Shown here: piece by piece, positions 27,270-36,040 of the stretch | How the letters are laid out: the number at the start of each line of letters is the position of its first letter | Position numbering within the stretch: the stretch's first letter is position 1 | DNA from: Kribbella monticola | Lineage (GTDB): Bacteria > Actinomycetota > Actinomycetes > Propionibacteriales > Kribbellaceae | Length of the DNA: 64,000 bases | Assembly: GCF_003261635.1 (NCBI RefSeq) | Contig: NZ_QFXK01000030.1 | Coordinates: forward strand, 248,001 to 312,000 | Direction: 5' to 3' | Notes under the pieces: model-generated | What the model saw: the letters and a program-made list of their open reading frames with translations, nothing else | Told to the model about the DNA's origin: nothing | Database searches by the model: none | Made by a program: the position numbers and the translations under genes

Positions 27270-27480
27270 CCATCGTCGGCAGGAAGCTCGTCGCGCCCGG
27301 CGAGGGTGAGGAATGCATCGTCCAGCGTGGCCTGCTCGGTGTGCAGGTCCACCGGTGCGAGACCGCGACCGGCCAGTCCGGCGACGACACTCACCAACAG
27401 CTCTTCGTTGCCGGTGACAACGATCCGGTCACCGTCGGCGCGGATCTGCCTGACCAGCTCCCAGGTGTCCCGGCGGGCCG
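27270..27480 (-). pseudogene. C-terminal remnant of an ABC exporter ATPase
   Basis: Minus-strand frame with the sequence of a DrrA-type C-terminal domain: DTWELVRQIRADGDRIVVTG, then VAGLAGRGLAPVDLHTEQ and TLDDAFLTLAGRD. There is no Walker A, signature or Walker B upstream; the adjacent DNA belongs to a different intact permease gene whose stop is at 27529. The frame runs on for about 45 unrelated codons. Deletion of the ATPase core and of the N-terminal permease is the simplest explanation. Confidence 0.65.
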
Positions 27481-27528
27481 GCGGAGCCTCTCTAGGGACT
27501 GTAGGGCGTGGTGGTTGAGCGGGCGAGG

Positions 27529-28299
27529 TCAGCCCTTGGCGGGTTTGAGCCCCATCGGGCGGAGCAGGCGGTAGCCGTAGTACAGACCGAAGGCGCTCAC
27601 GACGAGCACACCTGGTACGGCGAGTGCCAATGGTGGGCGGTGATAGCCGGTGTTCTCCAGTGCCTGGGCGATCCATTGCGCGACCAGGAGGAACTCGGCG
27701 GCTGCCGCCGGAATCAGGCCCAGCGGCAGCAAGGCGAGCCCCTTCCAGAAGCCGAACCGGTAGAAGCCGATACCGATCAGCCAGCCGGCGATCTCGTGCG
27801 ACACGATCAGCAGGAAGTACTCGAGGAAGATCAGGCCGACTTGCGATGTGGTCGTGAACAGGTGCTGATTCGTGAGCGTCTGGGTCAGGCCGGCCGCGTC
27901 GTAGATGACGCGTTCCACCTGGTAGACGACCACCCAGAGCAGCGCGATGGCCGCCGCGGCACCGACCAGCATGATGCTGCCGGCAAGGGCGAACATCCGC
28001 CGGGTCACACCGTGCGCGATCATCAGCGTGAACAGCGCGGGCGTGAGCGTGATGCCGATCGCGGCGGAGAAGTACTTCGGGGACTGGGTGCCGTAGTCCC
28101 ACATACTGTGGTCGACCCCGCCGCCGACGAACTGAGTGATCAGGCCGCCGAGCGCGAACGTCACGACCATCACCAGGCAGTACCCGAGGATCATCGGCCG
28201 GAGCCCGATCACCATCGCCTGAAGCACACTGCGCAAGCGGCCGCCTGCCGTGACGGCGCGCGGCAGCGCCGCAGTACGGGCGTCTGTCGTGGCGCTCAT
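27529..28299 (-). CDS. ABC transporter membrane protein (GntR/YtrA cassette)
   Basis: 256 residues with six predicted membrane segments (about 33-58, 75-98, 105-130, 145-170, 178-198, 215-240), lacking a long loop. It overlaps the ATPase gene upstream by an ATGA (28296-28299), which places it as the membrane half of this small exporter or regulator-like ABC unit. The family is diverse and poorly conserved in sequence; I assign it by position and topology. Substrate unknown. Confidence 0.8.
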   Translation of the reverse strand: MSATTDARTAALPRAVTAGGRLRSVLQAMVIGLRPMILGYCLVMVVTFALGGLITQFVGGGVDHSMWDYGTQSPKYFSAAIGITLTPALFTLMIAHGVTRRMFALAGSIMLVGAAAAIALLWVVVYQVERVIYDAAGLTQTLTNQHLFTTTSQVGLIFLEYFLLIVSHEIAGWLIGIGFYRFGFWKGLALLPLGLIPAAAAEFLLVAQWIAQALENTGYHRPPLALAVPGVLVVSAFGLYYGYRLLRPMGLKPAKG

Positions 28300-29195
28300 C
28301 GCGCGCCCTCCTTGGCTCCGGTCAGATGGACGAACAGTTCCTGCAGGCCGACCGGCCCGACTTCGAGACCCGCAGCCCGGGCCTTCGCGAGCAGCGTGTC
28401 GTCCAGATCGCCAAGCACCGTGGTGGATTTCGTCCCACCCAGCCGCTGCTCGGCGAGCACGATCAGGTCGGCGGTCAGCTCGTCGACCAGCGTGGCCGGG
28501 CCGACGATCGAGGCACCGCGGCCTCGCAGCGAATCGACCGGCGCCTGGGTGACCAGCCGGCCGCGATCGAGGATGACGACCTCCTCCAGCAGCGAACTGA
28601 CTTCACTGACCAGGTGCGTGGACAGCACGATCGTGCGCGGGAACTCGGCATAGTCGGCCAGCAACGCGTCGTAGAAAAGGTTGCGGGACGGCACGTCCAT
28701 GCCGAGGTAGCTTTCGTCGAAGATCGTCAGTGGCGCGCGGCTGGCGATCCCGAGGACGACGCCGAGCGCGGACTTCTTGCCGCGGGACAGTTTCTGCACC
28801 CGCTGACGGACCGGCACCTCGAACTTGTCGAGCAGCTCCCCGGCCAGCTCGGCATTCCAATAAGGCCGCAGGCTGCTCGCGAGACCGAGGACGTGCCGGA
28901 CGGGTGCACTGTCGACCAGGTCGCCGGATTCGCGAATGAGGCAGACCCGGCTGGTCACGACGGCATCCTCGTACGGCTCGCGGGAGCCGATCTCGTCGCC
29001 CTCGATCAGCACCCGGCCCCCGGTCGGCGCACGGAAACCGGCCAGCGTCGCGGCCAGTGTGCTCTTGCCCGACCCGTTGCGGCCCAGCAGACCGTGGATC
29101 TTGCCCGGGGCGAGCCGGAGATCGAGCGAGTCGACCGCCGGTACGTCGCCGAACCGGACCGTCAGTTGCTCGGTCCGCACTCCCAGACCGCTCAT
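28296..29195 (-). CDS. ABC transporter ATPase (GntR/YtrA cassette)
   Basis: 299 residues. Walker A GRNGSGKST near 36, a signature-like KLSRGKKSALG near 135, Walker B with LTIFDESYLGMD, and a switch His in LSTHLVSEV. The signature starts LSRGK rather than LSGGQ, a variant seen in the YtrB-type group tied to GntR/YtrA repressors. Linked by ATGA overlaps on both sides to the regulator and membrane genes, making a three-gene operon read right to left. Such cassettes are often induced by cell-wall-active antibiotics. Confidence 0.88.
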   Translation of the reverse strand: MSGLGVRTEQLTVRFGDVPAVDSLDLRLAPGKIHGLLGRNGSGKSTLAATLAGFRAPTGGRVLIEGDEIGSREPYEDAVVTSRVCLIRESGDLVDSAPVRHVLGLASSLRPYWNAELAGELLDKFEVPVRQRVQKLSRGKKSALGVVLGIASRAPLTIFDESYLGMDVPSRNLFYDALLADYAEFPRTIVLSTHLVSEVSSLLEEVVILDRGRLVTQAPVDSLRGRGASIVGPATLVDELTADLIVLAEQRLGGTKSTTVLGDLDDTLLAKARAAGLEVGPVGLQELFVHLTGAKEGAR

Positions 29196-29563
29196 CGTGC
29201 ACCCCCTCCGGACTCCCGGCTGTGAATGTGTTCGACCACGTCCTTCAGCGGCACGCCGATCGCCTCGGCCTCGCGAATCATCGGATCGACCACCTCGGCG
29301 AAGAACGACGCCTGCCGCCCGGTCCGGAGCAGCTCGCGGGCCTTCGGACTGACGAACATCCCGATCCCGCGCTTCTTGTACAACACGCCCTCGTCGACGA
29401 GCTGGGCGAAACCCTTGGCCGCAGTGGCGGGATTGATCCGGTAGAACGCCGCGTACTGGTTCGTCGACATCACCTGCTCGTCCGCACCGAGGGCCCCGGT
29501 GACGATGTCGTTCTTGATCTGCTCCGCGATCTGGAGATAGATCGGGCTGCGATCGTCGAACAC
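29192..29563 (-). CDS. GntR-family repressor, YtrA subfamily
   Basis: 123 residues from the GTG at 29561-29563, which has GGAGGGG upstream; the frame extends eleven codons further without a site. FDDRSPIYLQIAEQIKNDI, the winged-helix (VMSTNQYAAFYRINPATA) and a short tail without an effector domain define the YtrA group. It begins an operon with the ABC ATPase and membrane genes and lies just after an imperfect palindrome. Its stop overlaps the ATPase start. Confidence 0.9.
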   Translation of the reverse strand: MFDDRSPIYLQIAEQIKNDIVTGALGADEQVMSTNQYAAFYRINPATAAKGFAQLVDEGVLYKKRGIGMFVSPKARELLRTGRQASFFAEVVDPMIREAEAIGVPLKDVVEHIHSRESGGGAR

Positions 29564-29596
29564 CGCGGTCCCCTCCAGTCGGCAGTGGTGGTTCAT

Positions 29597-29620
29597 AGGT
29601 TCATTACTTGACTAACGAAC
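29597..29620. promoter_or_regulatory. Probable YtrA-type operator
   Basis: AGGTTC and GAACCG-type arms (GGTTC 29598-29602, GAACC 29617-29621) enclose TTACTTGACTAA at 29604-29615, an imperfect TTA-N6-TAA palindrome. It is 34 bp upstream of the repressor start codon. The second YtrA cassette in this window carries the related perfect site CTAGTTAACTAG. Confidence 0.5.
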
Positions 29621-29664
29621 CGTAGCACCTGGGCGGCCAGGTGCGTCAATCCCTTTGCTCGAGG

Positions 29665-29868
29665 TCAGCTGTCGGCCTTGCGAGGGCGGCCCTGGGGACG
29701 CATCTTGCCGACGTCGGCCGGGAGGCGGCCCGCGTCGGCAAGAGCCCGGCGGAGCAGGAACTCGATTTGGGCGTTGGTACTGCGGAGGTCGTCGGCGGCC
29801 CAGCGCGCCAAGGCATCGTGGACGACCGGATCGAGGCGGAGCAGCAGTTGCTTGCGTTCGGTGGCCAC
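29665..29868 (-). CDS. Ribbon-helix-helix (Arc-type) small protein
   Basis: 67 residues from a GTG at 29866-29868. RKQLLLRLDPVVHDALARWA followed by STNAQIEFLLRRALADAG is the strand-helix-helix pattern of Arc/CopG-like DNA-binding proteins. The C-terminus is basic (GRPRKADS). It starts 8 bp after the stop of the SPFH gene and shares its strand, so the two form an operon in which this is probably the regulator or an antitoxin-like partner; no toxin gene is recognisable beside it. Confidence 0.8.
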   Translation of the reverse strand: MATERKQLLLRLDPVVHDALARWAADDLRSTNAQIEFLLRRALADAGRLPADVGKMRPQGRPRKADS

Positions 29869-29876
29869 CGGCTAGC

Positions 29877-30791
29877 TCACTGGTAGAGCGAGCCGGCGTT
29901 GACCACCGGTTGGGCGTCACGGTCGCCGCAGAGCACCACCATCAAGTTGCTGACCATGGTCGCCTTGCGCTCCTCGTCGAGTTCGACGACGTTTCGCTCC
30001 GACAGCTTGTCCAGCGCCAGCTCGACCATGCCGACCGCACCTTCGACGATCTGCTGACGAGCGGCGACGACGGCACCGGCCTGCTGGCGCCGCAGCATCG
30101 CCTGGGCGATCTCGGGGGCATAGGCGAGGTGGGTGATGCGCGATTCGATCACGTGGACGCCGGCCGCCTGCACCCGGGCGCCGATCTCCGCCGAGAGAGT
30201 GCCGGTGATCTCGTCCGTGCTGTCGCGCAGGGACAGGCCGCCCTCGACGGTGTGGATGTCGTACGGGTAGCTGTTCGCGATGTGCCGGACGGCGGTCTCG
30301 GTCTGGATCGCCACGAACTCCACGAAGTCGTCCACCTCGAACCGCGCCTGCGCCGTGTCCTCCACCTGCCACACGACGACGGCGGCGATCTCGATCGGAT
30401 TGCCGTCGGCATCGTTGACCTTGGCAACAGCCGTCTCGTGGTTGCGGATCCGGGTGGAGATCTCGGTGCGGACCGAGATCGGGTTGACCCAGCGCAGACC
30501 GTCGGTGCGGATCGTTCCGGCGTACCGGCCGAGGATCTGCAGTACCCGGGCACGTCCGGGCGACACCGGGGTGAGTCCGCCTGAAACCACGAGGCCGGCC
30601 AGGAACACCAGCACCCCGACGACCACGAGCGCGATGTGCTCACTACTCACACCGACGATGAACAGCGCAATCCCGGCGGCGATCAACACCAGCGCCAGCC
30701 CGAGCATCGGCCAACCGTTCAGATCCCGCGCCGACCGCTCGGTCACCTTCGGCTTCGGCATCTCCACCATCACATCAACATCCGCACTCAT
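29877..30791 (-). CDS. SPFH/Band 7 domain membrane protein
   Basis: 304 residues from the ATG at 30789-30791, with AAGGGGAG upstream. Two adjacent membrane segments (about 32-70) precede an SPFH domain ([20 protein letters not shown], then [14 protein letters not shown]) and a long helical stretch with [18 protein letters not shown]. These proteins oligomerise on the inner face of membranes as flotillin-like scaffolds. Closest in plan to the actinobacterial SPFH group that travels with a small RHH gene, which is the case here. Confidence 0.87.
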   Translation of the reverse strand: MSADVDVMVEMPKPKVTERSARDLNGWPMLGLALVLIAAGIALFIVGVSSEHIALVVVGVLVFLAGLVVSGGLTPVSPGRARVLQILGRYAGTIRTDGLRWVNPISVRTEISTRIRNHETAVAKVNDADGNPIEIAAVVVWQVEDTAQARFEVDDFVEFVAIQTETAVRHIANSYPYDIHTVEGGLSLRDSTDEITGTLSAEIGARVQAAGVHVIESRITHLAYAPEIAQAMLRRQQAGAVVAARQQIVEGAVGMVELALDKLSERNVVELDEERKATMVSNLMVVLCGDRDAQPVVNAGSLYQ

Positions 30792-30815
30792 CGCTCTCCC
30801 CTTCAAGAAGTCGTC

Positions 30816-30839
30816 TATCACGACGGTAGCATAGTGATA
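30816..30839. promoter_or_regulatory. Inverted repeat in the SPFH promoter
   Basis: TATCAC (30816-30821) and GTGATA (30834-30839) form a perfect inverted repeat with a 12-base spacer, 25 bp upstream of the SPFH start codon; TGATATCA, itself a palindrome, overlaps at its right side. The adjacent RHH protein is the natural candidate to bind it. Confidence 0.45.
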
Positions 30840-30903
30840 TCAGTTTTTCACCAGAGGTCCACGCATGGAGTTGCCGGAGGTGGGCGCAGCGGTCGGGCCA
30901 GAG

Positions 30904-31602
30904 CTAGAGCGGGCGGGCCAAAGCTTCCAGGTGGGATTGATAGGTGGTGGCGGCGGAAGCGGGGAGGGGGTCGATCGGGCCGTGGTTCCAGGCGTGGATG
31001 GGGCGGATGCCGTGGAGGGCGTTGAGGAGCCAGGTCTCGTGGGACTCCAGGTCGGCGGCGGTGCGGGCGCGTTCGGCGGTCGGAACGCCTTGTGTTGAAG
31101 CGAGTTGGCGCAGCAGGCGGGCGGTGACCGAGGGAAGGAATGCGCGGTCGGCGGGTGGGAAGCAGAGGGTGTCGTCTTCCCACCAGACGAGAGCCGAGTA
31201 CGCCGCTTCGAGGGCGACGCCGTCGGTGTCGACGAGGAGGACTTCGTCGGCGGAGTACGTCGCGAAGGCTTGTTTCTTCAACGACGCAAGCGCTTCCAGG
31301 TCGGGGCCTTTGACGAGTGGACTCGTGCGCGGGTCCGGGCCGGTGTGGACCGCGACCCGGATCCGCCCACCGGTCGACGGGGCGGGGCGCACCTGAAGAG
31401 CGGGCCCGTCGGAGGTCAGCTCGAAGCGGGGGAACCAGCGGCCGAACGTGGGGATCCGCGACAGCGAGCCGTCCCAGAACTCACCCGCGCCATCGAAGCC
31501 GGCCGCGGCACACGAACCGGCGAACCGTTCCCGGTGCAACTCCAGACCACGAACCTTGCCTGCGGCAACCAAGAACGAATCCGCCACCAGTAAAGCGTTC
31601 AC
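30904..31602 (-). CDS. pabC: Aminodeoxychorismate lyase-like class IV aminotransferase
   Basis: 232 residues from a GTG that overlaps the pabB stop (GTGA). It completes the pABA arm of folate synthesis by releasing pyruvate from 4-amino-4-deoxychorismate, a PLP-dependent step. Landmarks are LHRERFAGSCAAAGF, the VKGPDLEALASLKKQAF stretch holding the PLP lysine, EVLLVDTDGVALEAAYSALVWW and the later FLPSVTARLLRQL. Shorter than typical PabC but all core elements remain. Directly downstream of and coupled to pabB. Confidence 0.85.
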   Translation of the reverse strand: MNALLVADSFLVAAGKVRGLELHRERFAGSCAAAGFDGAGEFWDGSLSRIPTFGRWFPRFELTSDGPALQVRPAPSTGGRIRVAVHTGPDPRTSPLVKGPDLEALASLKKQAFATYSADEVLLVDTDGVALEAAYSALVWWEDDTLCFPPADRAFLPSVTARLLRQLASTQGVPTAERARTAADLESHETWLLNALHGIRPIHAWNHGPIDPLPASAATTYQSHLEALARPL

Positions 31603-32957
31603 GAGACCCTGCCGATCGTTGCCGTTGCCTTGAGCACCATTTCGCCGTACTCCGCCGCCGGATCCGAGTCGAGCACGATCGCGCCGCCGGCCCCGACGAC
31701 CGTGGCGTCCGGGGTGAGGACCGCCGTACGGATCACCACGCTGAGATCCGCGCGGCCGTCGACGGTGAGGTAGCCGAGCGCACCCGAGTACACGCCGCGA
31801 GCACTCGACTCCAGCGAATCGAGCAGCTCCATCGTCGCGATCTTCGGCGCCCCCGTCATCGAACCCGGCGGAAAACAAGCCCGTACGGCGTCCAGCGCGT
31901 CCACGCCGGATCGCAGCCGACCGCGCACCGTCGTCACCAGTTGATGCAGCGTCGAGTAGCTCTCGACGGCCATCAACTGCGGCACCTGGACCGTGCCCGG
32001 TTCGCTCACCCGGCCCAGGTCGTTGCGGATCAGGTCGACGATCATCAGGTTCTCGGCGCGGGTCTTCTCGTCCTCGGCCAGCGCCTTCGCCGCCAGCTCG
32101 TCCTGCGCCGCGTCGTCCGATCGCGGCGCGGTGCCCTTGATCGGGCGGCACTCGGCCCACCCGTCCGCATCGACGGTCAGGAACCGCTCGGGCGACGAGC
32201 TGGCCACCGCGAGTTCGCCGTACCGGAGGAAGGCCGAGTACGGCGCCGGGTTGCGGTCGCGTTGCCACAGGTAGAACTCGAGTGGGTCCTCCACCGCCGG
32301 CAGCCGGACCCGGTTCGTCAGGCAGACCTCGTACGTCCGGCCGGCCTCGAGCGCGGCCATGCACGCGTCGATCCCGGCCAGGTACGTCGCGCGGTCCTGC
32401 TCCAGACGGGCTTCGAGATCCAGGGCCGCGATCGCAGGCTGGTCACGTCCACTCATCCACCAGTTCGCGGTCGACGACTCCGTCCAGGCAGCCGCGCGGT
32501 GATCACCAGGCGAGTGCACGGCGACGAGATGACTGACCTTGGCGTCGTGGTCGATGACGACGAACCGGTTCGCCCAGATCCACAACGCGTCCGGCGTCGC
32601 CGCCTCGTGAGCCGCCACTCCCCCGGTCAACGCCTTGAGTTCGTACCCGAAGTACCCGACATACCCACCATTGAAGAGACCCGCCAACTGCTCCGGTACT
32701 GCGGCCAGCCGGGCTCGTTTGGCGGCCAGCAACTCCTGCAACTCCGCGAAGACGTCACCGTCGGCGACATCCCGTACGACGACCTCGGCATCGGGACCGG
32801 CCGACATCCCGAGCACCGAGACGCGGCGCTCGGCGCGGTCGGTCAGACTCCCGTCCAGCCAGAACGCGACCGGCTCACCGGCCAGCAGTCCGCGGTAGAC
32901 CGTCTCGCCGTCGAGGGCGTGATCCACCGTGCGAACCGACCAGACCAGAGCAGTCAC
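31599..32957 (-). CDS. pabB: Aminodeoxychorismate synthase component I
   Basis: 452 residues starting at GTG, a stand-alone PabB with no fused glutamine amidotransferase. The chorismate-binding core includes CLTNRVRLPAVEDPLEFYLW, SSSPERFL, RPIKGTAPR, the EDEKTRAENLMIVDLIRNDLGR block and CFPPGSMTGAPKIATMELLD, so the enzyme should be active. It forms aminodeoxychorismate from chorismate using ammonia from a PabA subunit that must be encoded elsewhere. Downstream pabC overlaps by four bases. Confidence 0.93.
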   Translation of the reverse strand: MTALVWSVRTVDHALDGETVYRGLLAGEPVAFWLDGSLTDRAERRVSVLGMSAGPDAEVVVRDVADGDVFAELQELLAAKRARLAAVPEQLAGLFNGGYVGYFGYELKALTGGVAAHEAATPDALWIWANRFVVIDHDAKVSHLVAVHSPGDHRAAAWTESSTANWWMSGRDQPAIAALDLEARLEQDRATYLAGIDACMAALEAGRTYEVCLTNRVRLPAVEDPLEFYLWQRDRNPAPYSAFLRYGELAVASSSPERFLTVDADGWAECRPIKGTAPRSDDAAQDELAAKALAEDEKTRAENLMIVDLIRNDLGRVSEPGTVQVPQLMAVESYSTLHQLVTTVRGRLRSGVDALDAVRACFPPGSMTGAPKIATMELLDSLESSARGVYSGALGYLTVDGRADLSVVIRTAVLTPDATVVGAGGAIVLDSDPAAEYGEMVLKATATIGRVS

Positions 32958-33026
32958 CCGAGAACCGTACCCACCGAACGCGTCACCCGTCCCGGCCGCC
33001 CAACTGGTGACCGCCAGGACCGCGTA

Positions 33027-33803
33027 CTAGGAAAGGGCCAGCTTGGTACGCATCGCGGTGATGCGGCGCACCGGGATCGCGACCTCCAGGCCGCCTTCCT
33101 TGGATTCGGCGCGCTCGGCGAGCCAGGTCGCGGCGGTTTCGCGGCGGGTGTCGGAACCGCCGGGCAGGTAGAGCGCACCGACCAAGCGGCGCGCGTCATC
33201 GATCGAGCGCACGGTGTACGCGTAGCGCTCCCGCTGGCTCTCCAGTACGTCGAAGCCGGCGCCGCGGAGGAGGTCGCGCAGGCCGGTGATCTCACCACCG
33301 GCCGGGAACTGCGGTGTGGATCGGAGTCGCGTAGTCAGCCCGGAAAGGGTCCGGATGTCGCCGCGACGCAGCGGGCGGACGGCCGGGACCGTTGCCGCGA
33401 GCACGCCTCCGCGCCGTAGTACGCGAGCCGCCTCGGAGAGCACCTCCGGCAGCGGCTGCAGGACCATCAGGCCCATCGAACACGTCACGACGTCGAACGC
33501 TTCGTTGGCGAACGGCAGATGCACCGCGTCCGCCTGCACTTTGGGTCCCGGCGATCCGCTCAGCTGGACCGGGTTGTTGTCGACGCCGACGACCCACCGG
33601 CCGTACAGCTCGCGGGCGACCGGACCGTTGCCACAGGCCAGGTCCAGGATCCGGCGCGACTCCGCGGACACGGCGCGGACCAGCCACCGGTACGGCGTGT
33701 GGTCGCCCGACACGGCACGGGACAGCAGGGCTTCGGTACTGCCCGGGGTCGCGGTGTGGAACTGCCGCAAGTACCCGGGCCAGTCGATCTCGTTCTCAGG
33801 CAT
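33027..33803 (-). CDS. SAM-dependent methyltransferase, type 11
   Basis: 258 residues. Motif I is LDLACGNGPVA near 55, VGVDNNPVQL follows as the acidic loop, VQADAVHLPFANEAFDVVTC is the next strand-loop pair, and LSEAARVLRRGGVLAA is motif III. Ubie/Methyltransf_11 type; small-molecule methyl acceptor unknown. It stands alone between the pab operon and the iron-type regulator, with no hint of a pathway. Confidence 0.85.
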   Translation of the reverse strand: MPENEIDWPGYLRQFHTATPGSTEALLSRAVSGDHTPYRWLVRAVSAESRRILDLACGNGPVARELYGRWVVGVDNNPVQLSGSPGPKVQADAVHLPFANEAFDVVTCSMGLMVLQPLPEVLSEAARVLRRGGVLAATVPAVRPLRRGDIRTLSGLTTRLRSTPQFPAGGEITGLRDLLRGAGFDVLESQRERYAYTVRSIDDARRLVGALYLPGGSDTRRETAATWLAERAESKEGGLEVAIPVRRITAMRTKLALS

Positions 33804-33883
33804 CGCCGTCAGACGTTACTGCCTGACCACACTGAGTACAGCATCCAGTGCGATCAGTACCGGTGACTTAATAGAGGTCTTAA

Positions 33884-34588
33884 CTAGACGACCGACACGA
33901 AGATGTGGCCGGCGGTTTCGTCGCTGATGATGCCCCCCGCCTCGCGGCTGCCGACCAGGACGCCCTCGGCGTCGAGCATCGAGTCGACCTCGCGGCCGGG
34001 CAGCGCGCCCGCACGCCGCAGTACGGACATCGCGTCGTCGTCGGTCTGCACCGGCTCGGCGATCCGCCGGACCAGCACCCGGACGCTCTCGCCGGTGGCG
34101 GCGTCCAGCACCTTGTCGAGCGGCTCGACGCCGAACCGGAACTCGCCGATCTCGGTCGCCGCGCTGTCCTTCTGCAGCTCCTCCAGGCCCGGGATCGGGT
34201 TGCCGTACGGCGACTCGGTCGGGTTGTCCAGGATCTTCAGCAGCCGCAGCTCGACCGCGTCGCTCATCACGTGCTCCCAGCGGCAGGCCTCCGCGTGCAC
34301 GTCCTCCCACTCCAGCCCGATCACGTCCACCAGCAGCCGCTCGGCCAGCCGGTGCTTGCGCATCACCCGGGTCGCCTGCATCCGGCCGACCTCGGTGAGC
34401 TCCAGGTGCCGATCGCCCTCGACCGTGACGAGACCGTCGCGCTCCATCCGCGCGACCGTCTGGCTGACGGTCGGGCCGGACTGGTGCAGCCGTTCGGCGA
34501 TCCGCGCGCGCAGCGGCAGGATGCCTTCTTCTTCCAGCTCGTAGACGGTCCGCAGGTACATCTCGGTGGTATCGATCAGCTCGCTCAC
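33884..34588 (-). CDS. ideR: DtxR/IdeR-family iron-dependent repressor
   Basis: 234 residues from the GTG at 34586-34588 (frame continues five codons to an ATG). The winged helix ([34 protein letters not shown]) and the dimer domain carry the full metal ligand set: His and Glu in [10 protein letters not shown], and His, Cys, Glu, His in [18 protein letters not shown]-terminal SH3/FeoA-like domain (from about 150) supports IdeR rather than MntR. It senses Fe(II) and represses uptake genes. A 19-bp iron-box-like site lies 20 bp upstream. Confidence 0.88.
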   Translation of the reverse strand: MSELIDTTEMYLRTVYELEEEGILPLRARIAERLHQSGPTVSQTVARMERDGLVTVEGDRHLELTEVGRMQATRVMRKHRLAERLLVDVIGLEWEDVHAEACRWEHVMSDAVELRLLKILDNPTESPYGNPIPGLEELQKDSAATEIGEFRFGVEPLDKVLDAATGESVRVLVRRIAEPVQTDDDAMSVLRRAGALPGREVDSMLDAEGVLVGSREAGGIISDETAGHIFVSVV

Positions 34589-34607
34589 GACAACCATTCT
34601 CACTCAG

Positions 34608-34626
34608 ATAGGCAAGCCTTACCAAT
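34608..34626. promoter_or_regulatory. Iron-box-like site upstream of ideR
   Basis: ATAGGCAAGCCTTACCAAT resembles the DtxR/IdeR box TTAGGTTAGGCTAACCTAA with 12 of 19 positions shared and the AGGC/GCCT arms symmetric. Location immediately before the regulator start suggests autoregulation. It also precedes the photolyase gene on the other strand by 80 bp. Confidence 0.5.
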
Positions 34627-34705
34627 TGCCGGACCGCGAACGGCACCTGGTGGATCGGCCAGGGTTCAAGTGGGCTCAAAGTTGTGCATCGGCCAAGATG
34701 GATTG

Positions 34706-36040
34706 ATGGCTCCTGCGGTGATCTGGTTCCGGCGCGATCTGCGCCTCGCGGACAATCCGGCGCTGCTGGACGCGGTGGCAGCCGGTGACGGCACCGTCCT
34801 CGGCCTGTTCGTCCTCGATCCCGCCTTGTGGGACAAGGCCGGCGATGCCCGCCGCAACCACCTGCTGGCATCCCTGCGGTCACTGTCGGCTTCGATGGAC
34901 GGCAACCTCGTCGTACGCCGTGGCGACCCGACCGAGGTCGTTCCTGAGCTGGCGGCCGAGCTCGGTGCGGCGAGCGTGCACATCGCCGCCGACTTCGGCC
35001 CGTACGGCGGCCGCCGGGACGCCGAGGTCGAGAAGGCACTCGATTGCCCGCTCGTCACGACCGGATCCCCGTACGCCGTCGCGCCCGGCCGGGTGCTCAC
35101 CCAGCAGGGCGCGTCGTACCAGGTCTTCACGCCGTACTTCCGGAGCTGGCTGGAGCACGGCTGGCGCCGGCCCGTCGAAGCGCCCGCCAAGGTGAAGTGG
35201 ATCGCGAAACAAGGTGAGTCGCTGGACGGGCCGGATGTCGAGGGCGCCGGTGAGACCGCAGTACGGGAGCGGTGGCAGGAGTACCTCGACGACGTTGCGG
35301 AGTACGACGCTGTTCGGGACCGGCCGGATCTGGATTCGACCTCGCGGATGTCGGTGCCGTTGAAATACGGCGAGATCCACCCGCGGACGATGCTCGCCGA
35401 CCTGGCCCGCAGACGCAGTACGGGCGCGGACTCGTACCGGCGTGAGCTCGCCTGGCGCGAGTTCTGTGCCGACCTCCTCGCTCGCTACCCGGATGCGGCC
35501 TGGAAACCGTTGCGTTCGGAGTTCGAGCAGATGGAGTACGACGAACCTGGTGACGCCTTCGAGGCCTGGTGCAACGGGTTGACGGGGTACCCGATCGTCG
35601 ATGCCGGGATGCGGCAGTTGGCCGAGACCGGGTTCATGCACAACCGGGTACGGATGGTGGTCGCGTCGTTCCTGGTGAAGGACCTGCACGTGCACTGGAA
35701 GTACGGCGCGCGCTGGTTCATGCGGCAGTTGCGGGACGGCGATCTCGCCTCGAACTCGCTGAACTGGCAGTGGGTGGCCGGCTGCGGCGCCGACGCTTCG
35801 CCGTACTTCCGGATCTTCAACCCGACCACGCAAGGCCTGAAGTTCGACCCGTCCGGCTGCTATGTCCGGCGGTGGATCCCGGAGCTCGCAGACCTGGCCG
35901 GCAAGGCCGTCCACGAGCCGTGGAAGTGCGACGTACCGGAGTACCCGCGGCCGATCGTCGACCATGCCGAGGCCAGGCAGGAATCCCTGCGCCGCTACGC
36001 CGCGATCAAAGGAACAGCGCCAACCCCAGGTCGTTCATGA
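34706..36040 (+). CDS. phr: Deoxyribodipyrimidine photo-lyase
   Basis: 444 residues from the ATG at 34706. It repairs cyclobutane pyrimidine dimers with light through FADH-. The N-terminal alpha/beta antenna domain (WFRRDLRLADNP) is followed by the helical FAD domain with GRWEFCADLL-like LAWREFCADLL, the GYPIVDAGMRQL block, NRVRMVVASFLVKDL and WQWVAGCGADASPYFRIFNP. Every landmark needed for activity is intact. The last 35 bases overlap the convergent GNAT gene. Confidence 0.93.
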   Translation: MAPAVIWFRRDLRLADNPALLDAVAAGDGTVLGLFVLDPALWDKAGDARRNHLLASLRSLSASMDGNLVVRRGDPTEVVPELAAELGAASVHIAADFGPYGGRRDAEVEKALDCPLVTTGSPYAVAPGRVLTQQGASYQVFTPYFRSWLEHGWRRPVEAPAKVKWIAKQGESLDGPDVEGAGETAVRERWQEYLDDVAEYDAVRDRPDLDSTSRMSVPLKYGEIHPRTMLADLARRRSTGADSYRRELAWREFCADLLARYPDAAWKPLRSEFEQMEYDEPGDAFEAWCNGLTGYPIVDAGMRQLAETGFMHNRVRMVVASFLVKDLHVHWKYGARWFMRQLRDGDLASNSLNWQWVAGCGADASPYFRIFNPTTQGLKFDPSGCYVRRWIPELADLAGKAVHEPWKCDVPEYPRPIVDHAEARQESLRRYAAIKGTAPTPGRS

